Assembly: GCA_950295325.1 (NCBI GenBank)
Contig: OX485805.1
Span: 31,731,501-31,795,500, forward strand
Origin: Polytrichum commune
Taxonomy: Eukaryota > Streptophyta > Polytrichopsida > Polytrichales > Polytrichaceae
Length of the DNA: 64,000 nt
Direction: 5' to 3'
In this document: one piece after another, positions 31,746 through 44,881 of the stretch
Position numbering within the stretch: position 1 is the stretch's first letter
Layout: each line of letters starts with the position of its first letter
Notes under the pieces: model-generated
Told to the model about the DNA's origin: nothing
The model's input: only the letters and a program-made list of their open reading frames with translations
Databases searched by the model: none
Position numbers and translations under genes: made by a program

Positions 31746-32540
31746 ATATGAGCGTACTTCTCATTCATCCAAGTTAAAAACCTTGAAATAGTATAAATCC
31801 AAAGGTTACTTTTGTAAGTCGATTTGACACCGGAATTAGTTTTAAAGACCCCGAATTAGTCTAGTCCAAGTCTATTGAAATGAACCGATCACAAACCTAT
31901 AGGGGGTCAAATTTTTATGTTGGATGAATGAGAGGTATGCTCATATGCGGTAATTCCCTCTCTCTCGTTTCTAGCTCCACCTTCACACCAATTAACGTGG
32001 TTTACCATTTGCAGTTGCACATTGTTATAGCTTTGTGTCAATATTATCAGTTCCTTAAGGGGATTGTTATATCCACCACGCACGATTTTCATCAACCACA
32101 AAGACATGTTGCAATTTCGCCAACTTCTAGTCGTAATCTAAAGTGTAAAGAGAGAGGAAGCAAAGTCGAAACCTTGCTCCCCTTCATGTGTACGATGAAA
32201 ACCCTAATTTCAACAATTTACGTGACCGTTCAGCAATCCCCTTTTTTAATCCATACAACATCAATATATAGTATGCGCATTTCAAAACATAAAATAGCTT
32301 ACTTGATAGAAAATGACATCCTTAGTAAGTATTTATAGCCATGCATTAACTCTAGATAGTTTCCCACAATACTACGTGTGAAAGGTGTAGATTTGTCAAA
32401 AGTGGATTCATTTGAATCATGTTTATTTCTTGAAGAGCGCTTTTGAGATTGATTGAGTATCTAAACCTTTTTGTGGAATTTTTAGGATCCAATATGAATT
32501 GGTGGGCCCATTAGTTGAGAGTTGCCTTTAAAATTTTGGT
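31632..32540. other. Mixed transposon sequence, no gene
   Basis: Includes family H. The rest, including a 136-codon open frame at 31928-32338, shows no protein motif. Confidence 0.4.
31712..31956. mobile_element. Family H MITE with GA microsatellite at one end
   Basis: Inverted ends GCATATGAGCGTACTTCTC (31744) and GAGAGGTATGCTCATATGC (31929-31947), with inner matches ATTCATCCAA/TTGGATGAAT. Outside the left end is (GA)n; outside the right end is CCCTCTCTCTCG. The middle (GACACCGGAATTAGTTTTAA) is shared with 41.2 kb. Confidence 0.7.
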
Positions 32541-33000
32541 TTAAGTACACACACTACATTGTTTATGGTATTTAGTGTCACTTATCATTAAAAGTTACAT
32601 AGCGGTATAACTACACTAAATGAATATATTTAGTGACATTGATCCTATTTCCCTTCCTTGATACTAATCCTAAACCGCATGTGTAGTGTTACCAACACTA
32701 AATGTAAACCCAACGTTATTTGTGGTTCCTTGTAAAAGAATTTGAGCATTATACATTTACAATGTCGCAGTTATTGTCACCTACTAAATGATTTTGCATC
32801 CAAATTTCAATCATCAATGACAACATTTCAAACATAAAGGTTAGGATGTAAAACACACATCAAAAGTGGATGAACTGGAAGTAAGTTGGGATGACAATAT
32901 TTATGAACTTATTTATAAGAAGTGTCATCAGAAAAGTTACTACCGTGACATAAATTACCACATGACACACTAAATACAATACTTAGTGTTTTTTTTATAG
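32541..33000. mobile_element. Family E MITE with an extra nested terminus
   Basis: Ends TTTATGGTATTTAGTGTCAC and GACACACTAAATACAATAC are inverted. A second terminus, CACTAAATGAATATATTTAGTG, lies inside at about 32615. Body text (CCTTGTAAAAGAATTTGAGC, GGGATGACAATATTTATGAA) is shared with 42.1 and 44.9 kb. Confidence 0.6.
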
Positions 33001-34490
33001 AAAATACTATTTTACCAAGTGAAGTCTTTATGTTCTATTTTGCCCGAACAACCTATTCAACCTTGCTAGTGAGAATTGAATTCTAAACTAAGAAGTTATA
33101 GCATTGCGTAATTCAAAATAGTAAATGACTCGACTAAATGTCATAAATGGTGCACATGGATGCTTTTCAATGCAAATCCATACATAGAGCTTTTGGTCAT
33201 CAATGCCACATATGAGTGTTTTTTTTGTATAATGTTACAACTTTCTCCTTTTCATATTGAATGATGTGCTAGATAAAACTCCAAACCCTTAAATGTTTTA
33301 TTTTTAGTTTATAAAAAGTGATTCTCGAGACTCGGTGAGGCTTGTAGAAATCGTGTGTATATATATACATCATACACGAAATTCAACGGAATACATGTTG
33401 TTCTTCTCAAAGCATCGAATGAAAAAAACATTAAAAAATTCCACACACACATGAGTGTTGGATCGTTGAGCCCATTAATTGCTTACATCACATTTGGATC
33501 ACATGTGATGTCACTTCTTCATCACAAGCCCAACGACCATGGCACGATGAAGAGAAGGGTAAAAAAAATGTTGTAATTAATGTGGGGAAATTGTTTTTAA
33601 CCGTGGTAACTTAAGTGAGAGACTCTTTGGGCTCCGGAGCGGCCATTTCTCTTTTATGGAGGCATGGCCACAAGCGGAGATGTAAGTAAAGTGAGAGTAC
33701 CGCAAATAGTAGTAATGGCCCTCAAAGGTACGATGTATGATAAATTAACTACTCTTATTTTTTCACCGCCCATGCAAAGTCAAGTCCGACATCCGACCCC
33801 TCCGCCTCCCTTATTTAATCAGCCCTAATAATGGACCCTCAACTTGACCTCTTAGCCTAATCAATCGTCAAATGTTAAAGGCTAGGCAATGAACGGGCCG
33901 CTTAGTTAGTTAAGCTTACACATGAGCCGGTCGAGCTCGAGAAATAGCCGATCGCTTTAGAGGAATCTATGGTATATACCTCGATTTAATAAAGGGAATT
34001 TGGAAAGATCACAACATTGAATTGGTTGGACTCGGATAACACTAGGATTTTGACAAACTATGCCCAAAAATCTCATTGGACACTGCAACGAAATGCAACA
34101 TTCTAAGGGTGGGTTTGCATTGAAAGTTGGATCCCATGATTTTGAGGACCGGAATATTCCTTAATGAACCTTATTTCCAGACTCATGGTTCGTATTATTG
34201 GTCAGTAGTAGAGTGTTGCACAATGGGGAAGGGGAATTTTGTGAGCAAAGTGTTTTTTTTACAATGGGTCATCCTTGCAAAATGAGTGATGTTTTAGAAT
34301 GAGTAATTGTTCACTATGCAACAGTGAACTGATAGTTGCTATGTCGATATGGTCTTGCTCATGGATTTTTTTTTTTGTTTGGAAAAACGTGGAATAAATT
34401 CATAATGATTTGGTTGTTGTTGGGGGCTCGTGTGGGGTGGCAAACATGTTGGGCATGTCAATGTCTTGACAACCAATAGTCTAGCACATA
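33001..34490. other. Intergenic, no gene recognised
   Basis: AT-rich, with a family K-type end TAAGGGTGGGTTTGCATTG at about 34107. Nothing else recognised. Confidence 0.4.
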
Positions 34491-34499
34491 CTCAATAAT

Positions 34500-34850
34500 C
34501 AAACCCATGAATAAAGGCTACACTAACTAGGATACTTAGTGTTTGAGTATATTTAGTGTTGTTACCACCCTACCCTGCTCAACACTAATTCTCAATGCCT
34601 TGACAATTAGTGTTAGACATAAATGCATTGCTACCTTCCCTACTGCCACCTCCCCTATTATATCATTTTCTTCATATCCTTACTAACACTAAATTCAAAC
34701 ATGTAACTTCCACATATTACCATAGTTGATATTTAGTGTCTGAGTTTACATTTAATGTTACATACTTTCATAGGCTTATTGATATTTAGTGTATGTGTTT
34801 GTATTTAGTGTATCGAACACTAAATATCCTATTTAGTGTAGCTAGCTAGG
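34500..34850. mobile_element. Family E-related element, rearranged
   Basis: Multiple TATTTAGTGT and AACACTAAATAT units (34540-34560, 34725-34840) end with CCTATTTAGTG|TA. The inside has CTGCTCAACACTAATTCTCA, a family E tag, but the order is altered. Confidence 0.5.
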
Positions 34851-36215
34851 CAACCGGGCAACTAGCTACATGCTAGCGATGCGCAATATTATGTTGGACC
34901 CAATATTGAAGATTGGTTCTCAAATTAGGTGGAGTACTTTTTTGCATGGGGACCGTTGAGAACTGACAAGAAGGGTGCCACATTAGCATCACTTCAAAAT
35001 TTTCATATCTTGAATCCATGCCCTATTGTAAAAACTTTGGGTCGAAAAACATTTCACTTTGCTTATAGGGTTGCTCGATTTCGGAATTTCCTTGGTCTTG
35101 GACCCTCATGCAAAATTGCCCAAAGTTGTGGGGCTCAAAATCACAATCATTCATATCATTGTCATTTCATTTATATTGGGGAAATTTGAAGTCCTCCATC
35201 ATATTTTTCTTGAATGAACAACACATTCAAACACACTCACCTCACTTGACAATGTCATACGATCCAACATATTGCTTATAAAGTCCCTCAAAGTTCTGCA
35301 TGTTTTTTTCTTTTTCTTATGGTGGTGTTATGTTGGATAATGCACATTGGATTTAATTACAAATGCAGCCCTATGTGATCCACCACCACCAGAGTGGAAG
35401 TTACATGCACAAACAAGAGTGAATACATATAGAATAAGGGGATAGTACAATGTATAGAATTGTCCATGGCGACACCATGGGTTGGAGATAATTGTGTGTT
35501 TATTATCTTCTTGTAGTTGGTTGTCATTGGATGTTGAGCCTCCAAGGTTGATGTATGAAATTGCTATAACAAGTTGAGGTTAGATTTCATGCATTCTTTT
35601 GTATGCATTGCTCGCCCATTTTGGCGTGTTGGTTGTTGCGTAGTTACATGACTTTGTCCTTCACCTGATAACAATACCTTGTGGCGAAGGACAACAATAG
35701 AGGAGACATGATGTATTTGGGGTTTGAGCTATGTGTCATGCCTTGTGGGTGATCCCCTAAGTGCACGTGTTTTATTATCAAACAAATGCCACAGTGGATT
35801 TTTTAAGGCAAACTCCTTTTTGTAAATGACGTTTTGACAAGTATGTGTGCAACTTCCTCCAGTTCTTCATGCTCAAGGTGGAGGAGATGCATTGCTTTGT
35901 TGTGTTGTTGACTCATTGTTGAAGCTTTAAATAAAAAATACGAGTTGTGCAATTATGCCACTTACCACGTGTTGATATGAACATTGTTTGGTGAAAATTA
36001 ACAATTTCCTTGAATATAGGTTTATTTCAAAGTGACAGTTGGAGATGAAACCAACTCCTAATGTAGGAAGCTTTATGTTCAGTATTTTTATTGGTATGCC
36101 CTTGAGCTTATTAAAAATCATTGGCAAGTTGCAAAAAACATGGTGAGTTGCCCTCCCTCCCTCCCTCCCTAGGATTATCTCTCTGTGCATTCTAAATCCA
36201 CTTGCCTTTCAAAAA
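34851..36215. other. Intergenic, no gene recognised
   Basis: Non-coding. A short CCCT microsatellite lies at about 36147-36170. Open frames here have no recognisable motifs. Confidence 0.4.
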
Positions 36216-36663
36216 GAAAAAGATGGTCCGAGTTCACTTCATACTAGACCTTGAAGGCCCAAGGACCAAAGAAGTCGAATGGATGAAATATCTACATGGC
36301 TTCTTGCATGACAACGAGTGAATAAAGTTTCATGGTCTATTGGATATTGTGTTGGGCCCATGAAAAAGAGGTGGGTGGGTCTCTCCCAAAACCAGGGGAT
36401 GCGACAAGCAATTAAATTGTCAACGACTCCTAGAAATATTATATTTATGTAGTGGAATCCTGAACTAACCAAGTATTTTGAATTGTTCATAAAATGTGTT
36501 GCAGTCCCTCAACATGGTCCCACTTTCACTTTACACTAAGCTTGAAGACCCATCAACTGCAAAATTAAATTTCTATTTCCACAATAAGGCTTTTGGACGA
36601 TTCTCAAAGGCCCTTAGAGTTTCATGGTCATGGCTCATGGTCCGTGTGTAAAGCGGCCATTAG
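36216..36663. mobile_element. Family C-related element with one 141-bp-type block
   Basis: Begins GAGTTCACTTCATACTAGAC, continues TTTCATGGTCTATTGGAT, and ends CATGGTCCGTGTGTAAAGC GGCC. The middle (36415-36570) resembles the triplicated unit at 30.0-30.4 kb. Confidence 0.55.
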
Positions 36664-36847
36664 TCTTTGGAGTCACCGCCACAACCAAAAATTACCATCG
36701 ATGAGGAAAAGCGGAACCATATAGATTTTGGTAGTGTCTCATTAAGCCTCCAATTATTGCCCCCCCCCCCCCCCCTTCTCAAGCGAAACCTATGATTAAG
36801 TAAATGTGCATATTTCTTACAATCTTTGGCTACATACAAGCCTACTA

Positions 36848-37213
36848 CACTAAACATTGTATTTAGTGCCACACGGTATTTTAAGCCATGGTTGTAACTT
36901 TTCTAATGACACTTCTTATGAACAAGTTTATACAACATTGTCATCCCAACTCACTTTTAGTTCATCCACTTTTCATATATTCTACATCCTAACATTCGTG
37001 TAATGAAACGTTATCACGAACGATTGAAATTTGGTGAAGAATATCATAGTGAGTGAACGATGTAAATCTATAATGCCCAATCTCGTTTGCAAGGAATGAA
37101 GAAATAGTGTTAGGTTTGCATTTTGTGTTGGTGACACTACAAGGGCGGTTTTACAATTTAGTGTTGAGCAAGACAAATAGAATGGGTGACACTAAATACA
37201 ATATTTAGTGGTG
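36848..37213. mobile_element. Family E MITE, near complete (366 bp)
   Basis: TA|CACTAAACATTGTATTTAGTG at the left; CACTAAATACAATATTTAGTG then GTG|TA at the right. Each terminus is itself a short hairpin (CACTAAA...TTTAGTG). It is reverse-oriented relative to the copies at 42.1 and 44.9 kb. Confidence 0.8.
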
Positions 37214-37570
37214 TAGTAGTAGTACTACTATTACGACGACGACTGCCACTTCAAGTAAGGAGTAGGAATTGAAAGCTCTTTAGACTTCTGATAATCCCGC
37301 CTAATTAATGCTTAATAACACCCGAGTTAGTACTACTCCGAGCTGGGCATCATTAAGTGTACACTCATAATTATTAGGCGGTTAATTAGCGAAGCCTCGG
37401 TGTAACAAATAACTTACTCGGTTGGCTCATTGATTCTCCACAAGATCCCAACTTCGTCACAACTAACTTCGACCTAACTTAACCTTTTTATGAGTGGCTT
37501 GCTTTACTATATATAAACCCATGGTTTGGTTTGGTTTGTTGAGTCCAAGTCCCAAATAGATGGGTCTTAG

Positions 37571-38069
37571 GGCCACTTCACACACGAGCCAAGAGCCGTG
37601 ACCGTGAAATTGTGAGAGCCCAAAAGAAAGTGTCCAAAGGCCGTCCCAACACACCTCCAAACTCATGTCGTGTGGTCACGGACCCTCAAGTGTAGTGTGA
37701 AGTCATGTGTGACAGGGCCCTCAACCAAATGCTATTTCAATGAATTTCTATTCATGTGGGTCCTCAGACATGATAGAATAGAATAAACCAACGGTTGTGA
37801 GTGTATGGAGTGCCATTGTCTCCCAATGGTTTTGTGTTAAGCTTGCCTCCAAGAGGTGGTTTTTGAAATCAGTCCAAGTGACCATGAAACAATTTCCATT
37901 TGATGCCATGTAGGAATCCATGTAGACTTTACGTCCATCTTTCATTCACATACTCTGTTGGTCCCTCAAGCGTAGTGTGAAGCGAACTTGGACTGGCTCG
38001 GCCTTTTCCACCAATGAGAGTGCTTGAAGTGTAATGGTCACGTGCTCTTGGTCTCGTATGTGAAAAGGC
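37571..38069. mobile_element. Family C element, full length, with TTA target duplication
   Basis: TTA|GGGCCACTTCACACACGAG at the left and AAAAGGCCC|TTA at the right. The 3-bp TTA on both sides and G-rich termini fit PIF/Harbinger (Tourist-type) MITEs. Closely similar along its whole length to 30801-31298 and 41472-41973. Confidence 0.8.
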
Positions 38070-38084
38070 CCTTAAAATTATTAC

Positions 38085-39450
38085 TTACTTCTTTTTTCCG
38101 ACTAGCCCACTTCCCCTAGGACATGAAACACACGATTAGTACGAAATGTTAGCAAATGTGAATCGATGCAAAGCCACTTTCCTCACAGTTTTTGGAGAAG
38201 ATTCTCATGCTCATTGAACAATCATATAAGTCCACCCAGTTATGTTGACTATTGGGCCTATCATGATCTGAGCACGTAGTCCAATATCCGAGTAAACACA
38301 ACTTAAACACATGTTTTTTTGGTATATGTTTTTGGAGCCAAACCTAACCAAATATCATTCAAATATAGTGGACCGGTTAAGACAAGTAATTGAACTAGGC
38401 ATATATATGTTAAATATCTTAATTGATTAGGAAGAGGTCAACTACCTTAGAAGTGAAAGATTTGTAAACCAAAGTTGGGGATAATTTTGGAGTAAAAACA
38501 TCATAACTAGAGATTTTGGATTAAAACATACTCACAAAATACACATGAAAATGGTTCCCATGGTCTCTACATATGGTTATATAAGAGGTAAACTTGTATG
38601 CAATAATTTCCTCTAAACCAACATCTAGAGGCACCAAGCCAATAACTTGAGTGGTTAGAACTTATATGAGGCAAGCGGACCTCAAACAAACACCTTCAAC
38701 TATGGACGTTTTCTCATAGTACATGGAACACCCCATTAGCACAATCCATATTGTGCATGTAGCCATTTTCCTTACAAGTTGTGGAACTCATATGAATCAA
38801 GTCTTATATATTGTTAAAGTAAAGTTTCTCTTTCTTATTGAATGATCATTTACAAGTCCCCCCAATCATGTTGACTGTTGAACCTGACATGATAAAGAAA
38901 TTTTGAGCACATAGTTTAGTGTCTATAGAGACAAGTCTTTATGGTGTTCACTCTTAGATCCACTCAAATACATGTGTACGTTTAAGATGACTGATTGAAT
39001 TAGGTCCACTTACCCTTTATGCCACGCAAATGCTTTGGGTTCTAGTAGTGTAAGATATGCGGGTGTTCTTCGCTTTGTTTTTCATATTCTCCAACTTCTA
39101 TCGATTAGATTTACATAATGAAACGTGTGTTCTATTAACAAATCTACAACGAAGCATCGACAAAAACTGGATTGAAAATCAAACCCCTCTTTCTTTAGTT
39201 ATTGTCATTGGAAGTGCATGCTTGTTGATACCTTAACTTAATTAATACAGTATGTCCTCCCAATTTGTGTTCATTATCGAGTGTGGAGTACTTACTGAAA
39301 GTTGAAGACTTAGTTTAGTCTCTTTGAAACACTTGTCTTTATGGTGTTTATTTTTTGATCCTCACTTAAACACACACCAATCAAATACATGTACCTAGTT
39401 AAGAAAAGTAACCAAAAAACGCCCACACACCTTATGTCAAATAACCAACT
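38085..39450. mobile_element. Cluster of three family D copies
   Basis: Forward copies at about 38090-38440, 38640-39010 and 39210-39440 share CTAGCCCACTTCCCCTAGG, TATGTTGACTATTGGGCC, GAGCACGTAGTCCAAT and ACCACT/CATTCAAATA text. They are diverged and truncated, an old tandem or nested accumulation. Confidence 0.55.
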
Positions 39451-41159
39451 ATGGTCCACCCAATCATTGTAAGGTTGCATTTACAAATGGGCATCAAAGT
39501 TTCACCACGACCTTATAGGCTAGGTTGGAGTTAGAAATTATTCTTGTTTACATCTCAACATCAAGATAAGACATTAAAACACAACATTAAGATAAGCTAT
39601 TAAGACATAGCATTATGATTAAGAATCAAGACATTATTGACCAACTAACTCGACTAAGGACTAGATCATTAGGGGTGCGAGTTTAAGTTGACAACTCGAT
39701 TTTTTTGGGTGTAGGGTCAGTCTTGAGGTTGTTGATGCTTTCATAAGTTCCACGTATTCATGATTGTTTAAGAATTAAAACTAAAGGGGCTACTCTATTT
39801 TTCTTTGGATGGTGGACTTGGTCATTAGAAATGGTGAAATTAAGGTTTTATTTATTTTGACTTGATATTTTGAAAGAAACATGTGTTCATCCATTCAGTT
39901 ATGGTTCTCTTGGACTATTTTATTCCATGCAATGACAGAAGTTTGAATGCATTCTTTGACTAATGTAGATTGGACTTTGACATTTGTAAGTGGGTTCATG
40001 TCCAAATGACTGACCATGTCAAATGAATTTTTTTTTATAAAACCACGTATTCTAGTAGTAAATTGAGGCTTGGGCTCACCTATACAAAATTAATCACATC
40101 CAAAATTTAATTTGATGTTTATTATTTATTTAATTAAAAAATTTGAAGGTGGACATGGGATAGGTTTTAGGACACACGACACCTTAGACTTAACAAAACT
40201 ATAGTGTTGATGAGATTGCAATCTTTAAGCCACACCCTAAAGAAGAGGAATTCGAGTTTATTTGCTTTTCTAGGGGGGGGGGGGGGTTCTGGGGCATTAG
40301 GCAATGTGCATCCTTCTAATACAAGGTTGAGGCATCTATAACCGATAAAATAACATAGTTGCATATGTTCAAGAGGAGTAATAACGGGGAACTACAGTAT
40401 TTTCCTTGCAGAGAGAAACACTTTCTAAGGAGAACACGGTTATCATATTTAAAACCATGAACATGGAAACTGCTACATACTCTGAACCGTGAATTTTAGG
40501 GTTACTTTAACCACAATAACCCATCACCGCTCATCTCAACGCTACTCCTTGGCTACGACAATTGTCAAAACCCTTACAAGGGCAACCAATCACAACCTTC
40601 CACCACATCTACTATAACTTTGTTCCGCCCTACAAAATATAGACCTCATCTATGTCAGCATGACCTTATTGGGCGGTCAAATGGACACGGTTGACTATGG
40701 GATGCCTTGACCTTAATAATAAGTTCACGTTTTCCGGCTTCTTCATGGTAACTTAGATTTGGGTTCCCTCATGATTGCCAAAGCCTTGAGAAACCTCGTG
40801 GAAGCCCAAATTTGGACCCCCCCCAAAATATTGGCTCACGTTATCCAATCAAATAACCAACATCCACACCCACGTGCTTATATTAGGGGATAAATAATAC
40901 ATAAGACCGGGTCCACCACCCACCTACCCACCTCCTTGCAAGCCTAGAGGAGATTCATCCATGACATTCATCCACCCGGCTCACTCGTTCATTCATCCTA
41001 CCTAGTTGCGTACTTGTGGTTTGTAAATACCCATCCATGGGTGGGTTGGATATTTTGCATGGATGGATGAATCCGTTGGAAACCCGTCATAGTCATGGGT
41101 CGATTTCGTGTCATGCATTCCGGTAGTGCTAAATCACTACATGGAGGCATAGAAATACG
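39451..41159. other. Intergenic, no gene recognised
   Basis: AT-rich with a poly-G run of 14 (40273-40286). No gene-like frame or recognised transposon. Confidence 0.4.
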
Positions 41160-41437
41160 GACGGAGAGAGAGAGAGAATGAATGATTATCGGATACAAAC
41201 ATACCTCTCATTCATCCAACGTACAAACAAGCCTTGGAATTAGTGTGCATTCCGGAGCTTGATTTGTTTGAGTTGATTTGATGCTGGGGTTGGTTTTAAA
41301 GACCCTGAATTAGTGTGGTTGAGGTCATTTGAGTTGAATCGGCAACAAAACTTATTGGGGTCTAAGTCTTTTATGTTGGAAGGAGAGAGGTATGCTCGTG
41401 TACAATGATTCTCTGTCTCCTAAAAATAATGTGGCCA
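41160..41437. mobile_element. Family H MITE, copy 2
   Basis: Ends GAATGATTATCGGATAC ... CATACCTCTCATTCATCCAA and TTGGAAGGAGAGAGGTATGC ... CAATGATTC are inverted. A GA run borders the left and CTCTGTCTCC the right. GGTTTTAAAGACCCTGAATT is shared with copy 1. Confidence 0.7.
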
Positions 41438-41471
41438 TGGTTAAAGTTTTGTGGTTCAAGTATGGGATCAA

Positions 41472-41973
41472 GGGCCACTTTACGCACGAGCCAAGAGCCG
41501 TGACCATGAATTTGTGAGAGCCCAAAAGAAAGTGTCCAAAGGTCATCCCAACACACCTCCAAAATCATGTAGTGTGGTCACGGATCCTCGAGTGTAGTGT
41601 GAAGTCATATGTGATTGGCCCCTCAACCAAATGCTATTTCAATGAATTTCTATTCATGCGGGTCCTCACACATGATAAAATAGAATAAACCAATGGTTAT
41701 GAGCGTTTGGAGCGCCATGGTCTCCCGATGGTTTTGTGTGAGGCATGCCTCCAAGAGATGGTTTTTGAAAATAGTCCAAGTGACCATGAAACATGATCCA
41801 TTTAGTGCCATGTAGGAGTCCATGTAGACTTTACATCCATCTTGCATTCACATGTTCCGTTGGTCCCTCAAGCGTAGTGTGAAGCGAACTTGGACCGGCT
41901 CCGCCTTTTCCACCAATGAGAGTGCTTGAAGTGTATTGGTCACGGGCTCTCAATCTCGTGTGTGAAGTGGCCC
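41472..41973. mobile_element. Family C element, full length
   Basis: GGGCCACTTTACGCACGAGC at the left and CTCGTGTGTGAAGTGGCCC at the right. Body colinear with the copies at 30.8 and 37.6 kb. Flanking triplets (CAA / CTC) do not match, so the borders may have changed after insertion. Confidence 0.75.
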
Positions 41974-42073
41974 CTCAGTTCAGGTAGATGGGACTCCTAC
42001 GGTCGTTGTTTATGACATTCTGAGGGTGTTGTAAGAACCAAAGCAATACTTTATTTATTTTATTTAAAGACAA

Positions 42074-42458
42074 CACTAATATTGTGTTTAGTGTCACTTA
42101 TTCTATTTGTCTTGCTCAATTACTGATTGTAAATTGCCCGTGTAATGTCACCACTTAAAACTTAACATTATTTGTCATTCATTGGAAAATTTCAAAAAAA
42201 ATTTGGCCATATAGATTCACATCGTTGCAATTATTGTCACATACTAATTGTTCTTTCATCTAGATATGTTTTTATCATCCATGACAATATTTTCATTACA
42301 TAATGCTGGGAAGCAGAATACACCAAACTTTGTTCCGTTAATTGGCATTTGGATGAACGGAGAGTTGGTTGGGATGGCATTCCTTGTACACTTAAGAACT
42401 GTCATTAGAAAAGTTACCATAGTTACATAAAATACCACGTGACACTAAATACAATGTT
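42074..42458. mobile_element. Family E MITE, right end eroded
   Basis: Starts CACTAATATTGTGTTTAGTG and ends ACGTGACACTAAATACAATG. Body colinear with 44882-45241 (GTCATTCATTGG, GTTGGGATGGCAT). Confidence 0.7.
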
Positions 42459-42489
42459 AATCCAAATCAAGGCCATAGTCACTTTCTTA

Positions 42490-43215
42490 GAACTTTCTGG
42501 ACTCATATGATTATCCTATTCGTTATCAAAGCGAAAATTAACTTTCTTTTTTAAAAATGATCATACATGCTTCCCACAGTATGTTGACTTTTGAACTTAA
42601 AATGGTGAGCAAATTCTGAGCACGTACTCCAAACTCTTTGAAATGCATGGTTTATTGGTTATTGAAACGATTACCATACTTTGAGCATGCCAACATAACA
42701 TTATTCAACGCAACATGTTTGTTCCATTCCACAAATTAACATGTTAGAATTCTTAGTTTGTTGCCATTGGTGAGTTGTCAATGCTAGTAGGAAGGCAACC
42801 TCGATGCAGTTTGTTTGGTTAGGCTAACCGATCATTACTTTATTATATTAAATGATAAAAGACATATTGTTCACCAGTTGTTGAGGTTGGGCGGGTGGGA
42901 CCAGTAGGAGGGTTAAGACACATGCATGTATACTTACGCAAACATATTAACTGTGATACATGTCAAATATGCGCAATGAAGAAGAATCACAATAGCATTG
43001 TCTGGAACAAATTCTGTCAAGTTTCTGGACCCACCCATCGGGCTAATTTAGTTGAATGATGTTATGAATATGATATTCTTTTAAACACATGTGTCTTTTG
43101 TATATATCTCTTGATGGAGTTGCACCAAACCACCTACCATTCCAACATAGGTGTCCGATTAAGATAAGTGACCGAATTAGGCCTATTTGTTTAGGAAGAA
43201 ACTTGGGGACGAATG
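42490..43215. mobile_element. Two partial family D copies
   Basis: 42490-42660 (CATATGATTATCC, TATGTTGACTTTTGAACTT, GAGCACGTACTCCAA) and 43000-43215 (ACACATGTGTCTTTTG, ACCACCTACCATTCCAACAT, GATTAAGATAAGTGACCGAA). Confidence 0.5.
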
Positions 43216-43675
43216 ATGAGGTGAATGGAGAGCACCTTTGGCAATGATTTGGTCCTTGACATACATTCATGGAAAGGGGCCTTATTACATCCGACAAATG
43301 TTTTGGGCATTGAGTGCCCATTTATCCGTTTTTATTCTTTGACTCGAATCCTCGGTGCCTATTGGCTCCCAAAGTCTCCCACTCAAGTGCCCAACTCAAG
43401 CCATCTTACATTTATTTACACCTACTACCTACTTGAATAGAAATAGCATCAAAATTTTGGAGACTATCGTCTTCGCTTAGTAGGCTAGTATCATTTGCTC
43501 GGAACAAAAAGATGTTTTTGCAACGTGGCCTTGTAATCTTGTGGGATTTCACCAAGGGGGTGTTACCACTAGGGTCCAAGGCCAAAGAATCTTCAAATTT
43601 GACCGATCCTACCATTAGAGAAGCAAGGAGTTTACACTAGGATTCGGGTCCAAGGTATGGAAAAAGCGAAGTGGC

Positions 43676-43745
43676 ACTTAGAGCATTGTGTGTAAAGTAT
43701 GTTGAAGGGGACAAAATTGTGGGTTCGATTCTTCTTTGAGAGAAT
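43676..43745 (+). repeat. tRNA-like SINE fragment
   Basis: CTTAGAGCATTG followed 45 nt later by GTGGGTTCGATTC is arranged like the D-arm end and T-arm of a tRNA. The stems pair badly, so it is not a functional tRNA. Confidence 0.25.
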
Positions 43746-43988
43746 TTTCTATTCGCAGTTTGTTGGTTTGTTGTGTGTTGGGAGCTTATTTTGAAAGTAG
43801 GGTGAAACTTCTTGGACCTCCTCTTGCCATCCCAAAAACAACGAGAAAACTTTAAGATCTAAAACATGATATGTCCATGGGACATGCCACCATGAATCCC
43901 GGATCAGCCTATGCAAGGCTAGCTTCGCCCATCCATTCAAGAGGACGAGCTACAAAGCCAATATTTGATAGCCCGACACCACCACGCT

Positions 43989-44392
43989 TTGAGGGCTAGT
44001 TCACACGGGTCCCAAGCCCTAAGTCCCAAGTCACTTGAGGTCAATCTGTGCAATCTCAACCGTTGACATCATGGAAGTTCGGACTTACCACTTCACACGG
44101 GGTCCCAAATCCTGAGTCCCAACTTATGACATAGATGCCTACATGGCAACATTTTTGGAGGTGAGGCTTGGAACTCGTGTTGCGAATTGGGTCGAGCAAA
44201 AAACTACACCCAACTCTCAACCCAAGTCCCACAAATGTGTTTTCGTAAAAGAATTAAGATCTGATTTTAACAATAATTAACCATATTTTAGTGATCACTT
44301 GAGGCTCACAAGTTGGGACTTTGCCCCCATGTTGGGACTTGTTGACATGAGCAAGACTTGGGACTTGAGACCCCGTGCGAATTAGCCTTGAG
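43989..44392. mobile_element. Inverted-end element with TTGAG flanks, about 394 bp
   Basis: Left end GGCTAGTTCACACGGGTCCC (43994) and right end GACCCCGTGCGAATTAGCC (to 44387) are inverted. TTGAG borders both sides (43989-43993, 44388-44392). A direct second copy of the end sequence (TTCACACGGGGTCCCAAATC) lies at about 44093. The termini resemble family C (GGGCCACTTCACAC), so it may be a distant relative. Confidence 0.7.
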
Positions 44393-44881
44393 TATGATCA
44401 TTTAAGCATTAAGAAAAACTTCAACGACTTTATGCATAAGCTCCCAAACTCAATTTTTTAGCCAGCTCTACGGGAGTTTGATGCCAAGACTTTACGCATA
44501 ACACTAACGTGGCATCGTTTTCCTGCCAAGTGTTGTCGACCCTCACTCAGGATCATACGCCTCCTAGTTTAAGAAACCGATTTTCAAGCTTGGGTTCAAT
44601 CTTGATTGCATAAATAAGGTCCATAAAGGGTGTTTTTGGACCCCAAGTTTTTGAACTTCCACTGGACCCTAAAGTAAACCCACCCTAAGTAACACTTCTT
44701 ACACTGCTATAAAGAGCGGTTTAACCCACAAGCATTTTGACACACATTTGGATGACTTGAGATCATGTTCCTCATGTCATAAAATGGTCAAAATAAGATC
44801 CATTTGAAGTAGATTCTATCGATCGGGTCAAAGGTGAAAGATATTAGCAATATTGTTCCTTTTGTGGTATTTGAATTAATA

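Noticed and set aside
31532..31768. Leu-Ser repeat peptide
   Set aside because: Product of the GA microsatellite read on the minus strand.
31928..32338. 136-codon open frame
   Set aside because: Overlaps the end of a family H MITE and shows no protein motif.
43676..43745. Functional tRNA gene
   Set aside because: The T and acceptor stems do not pair; only box-like motifs remain.
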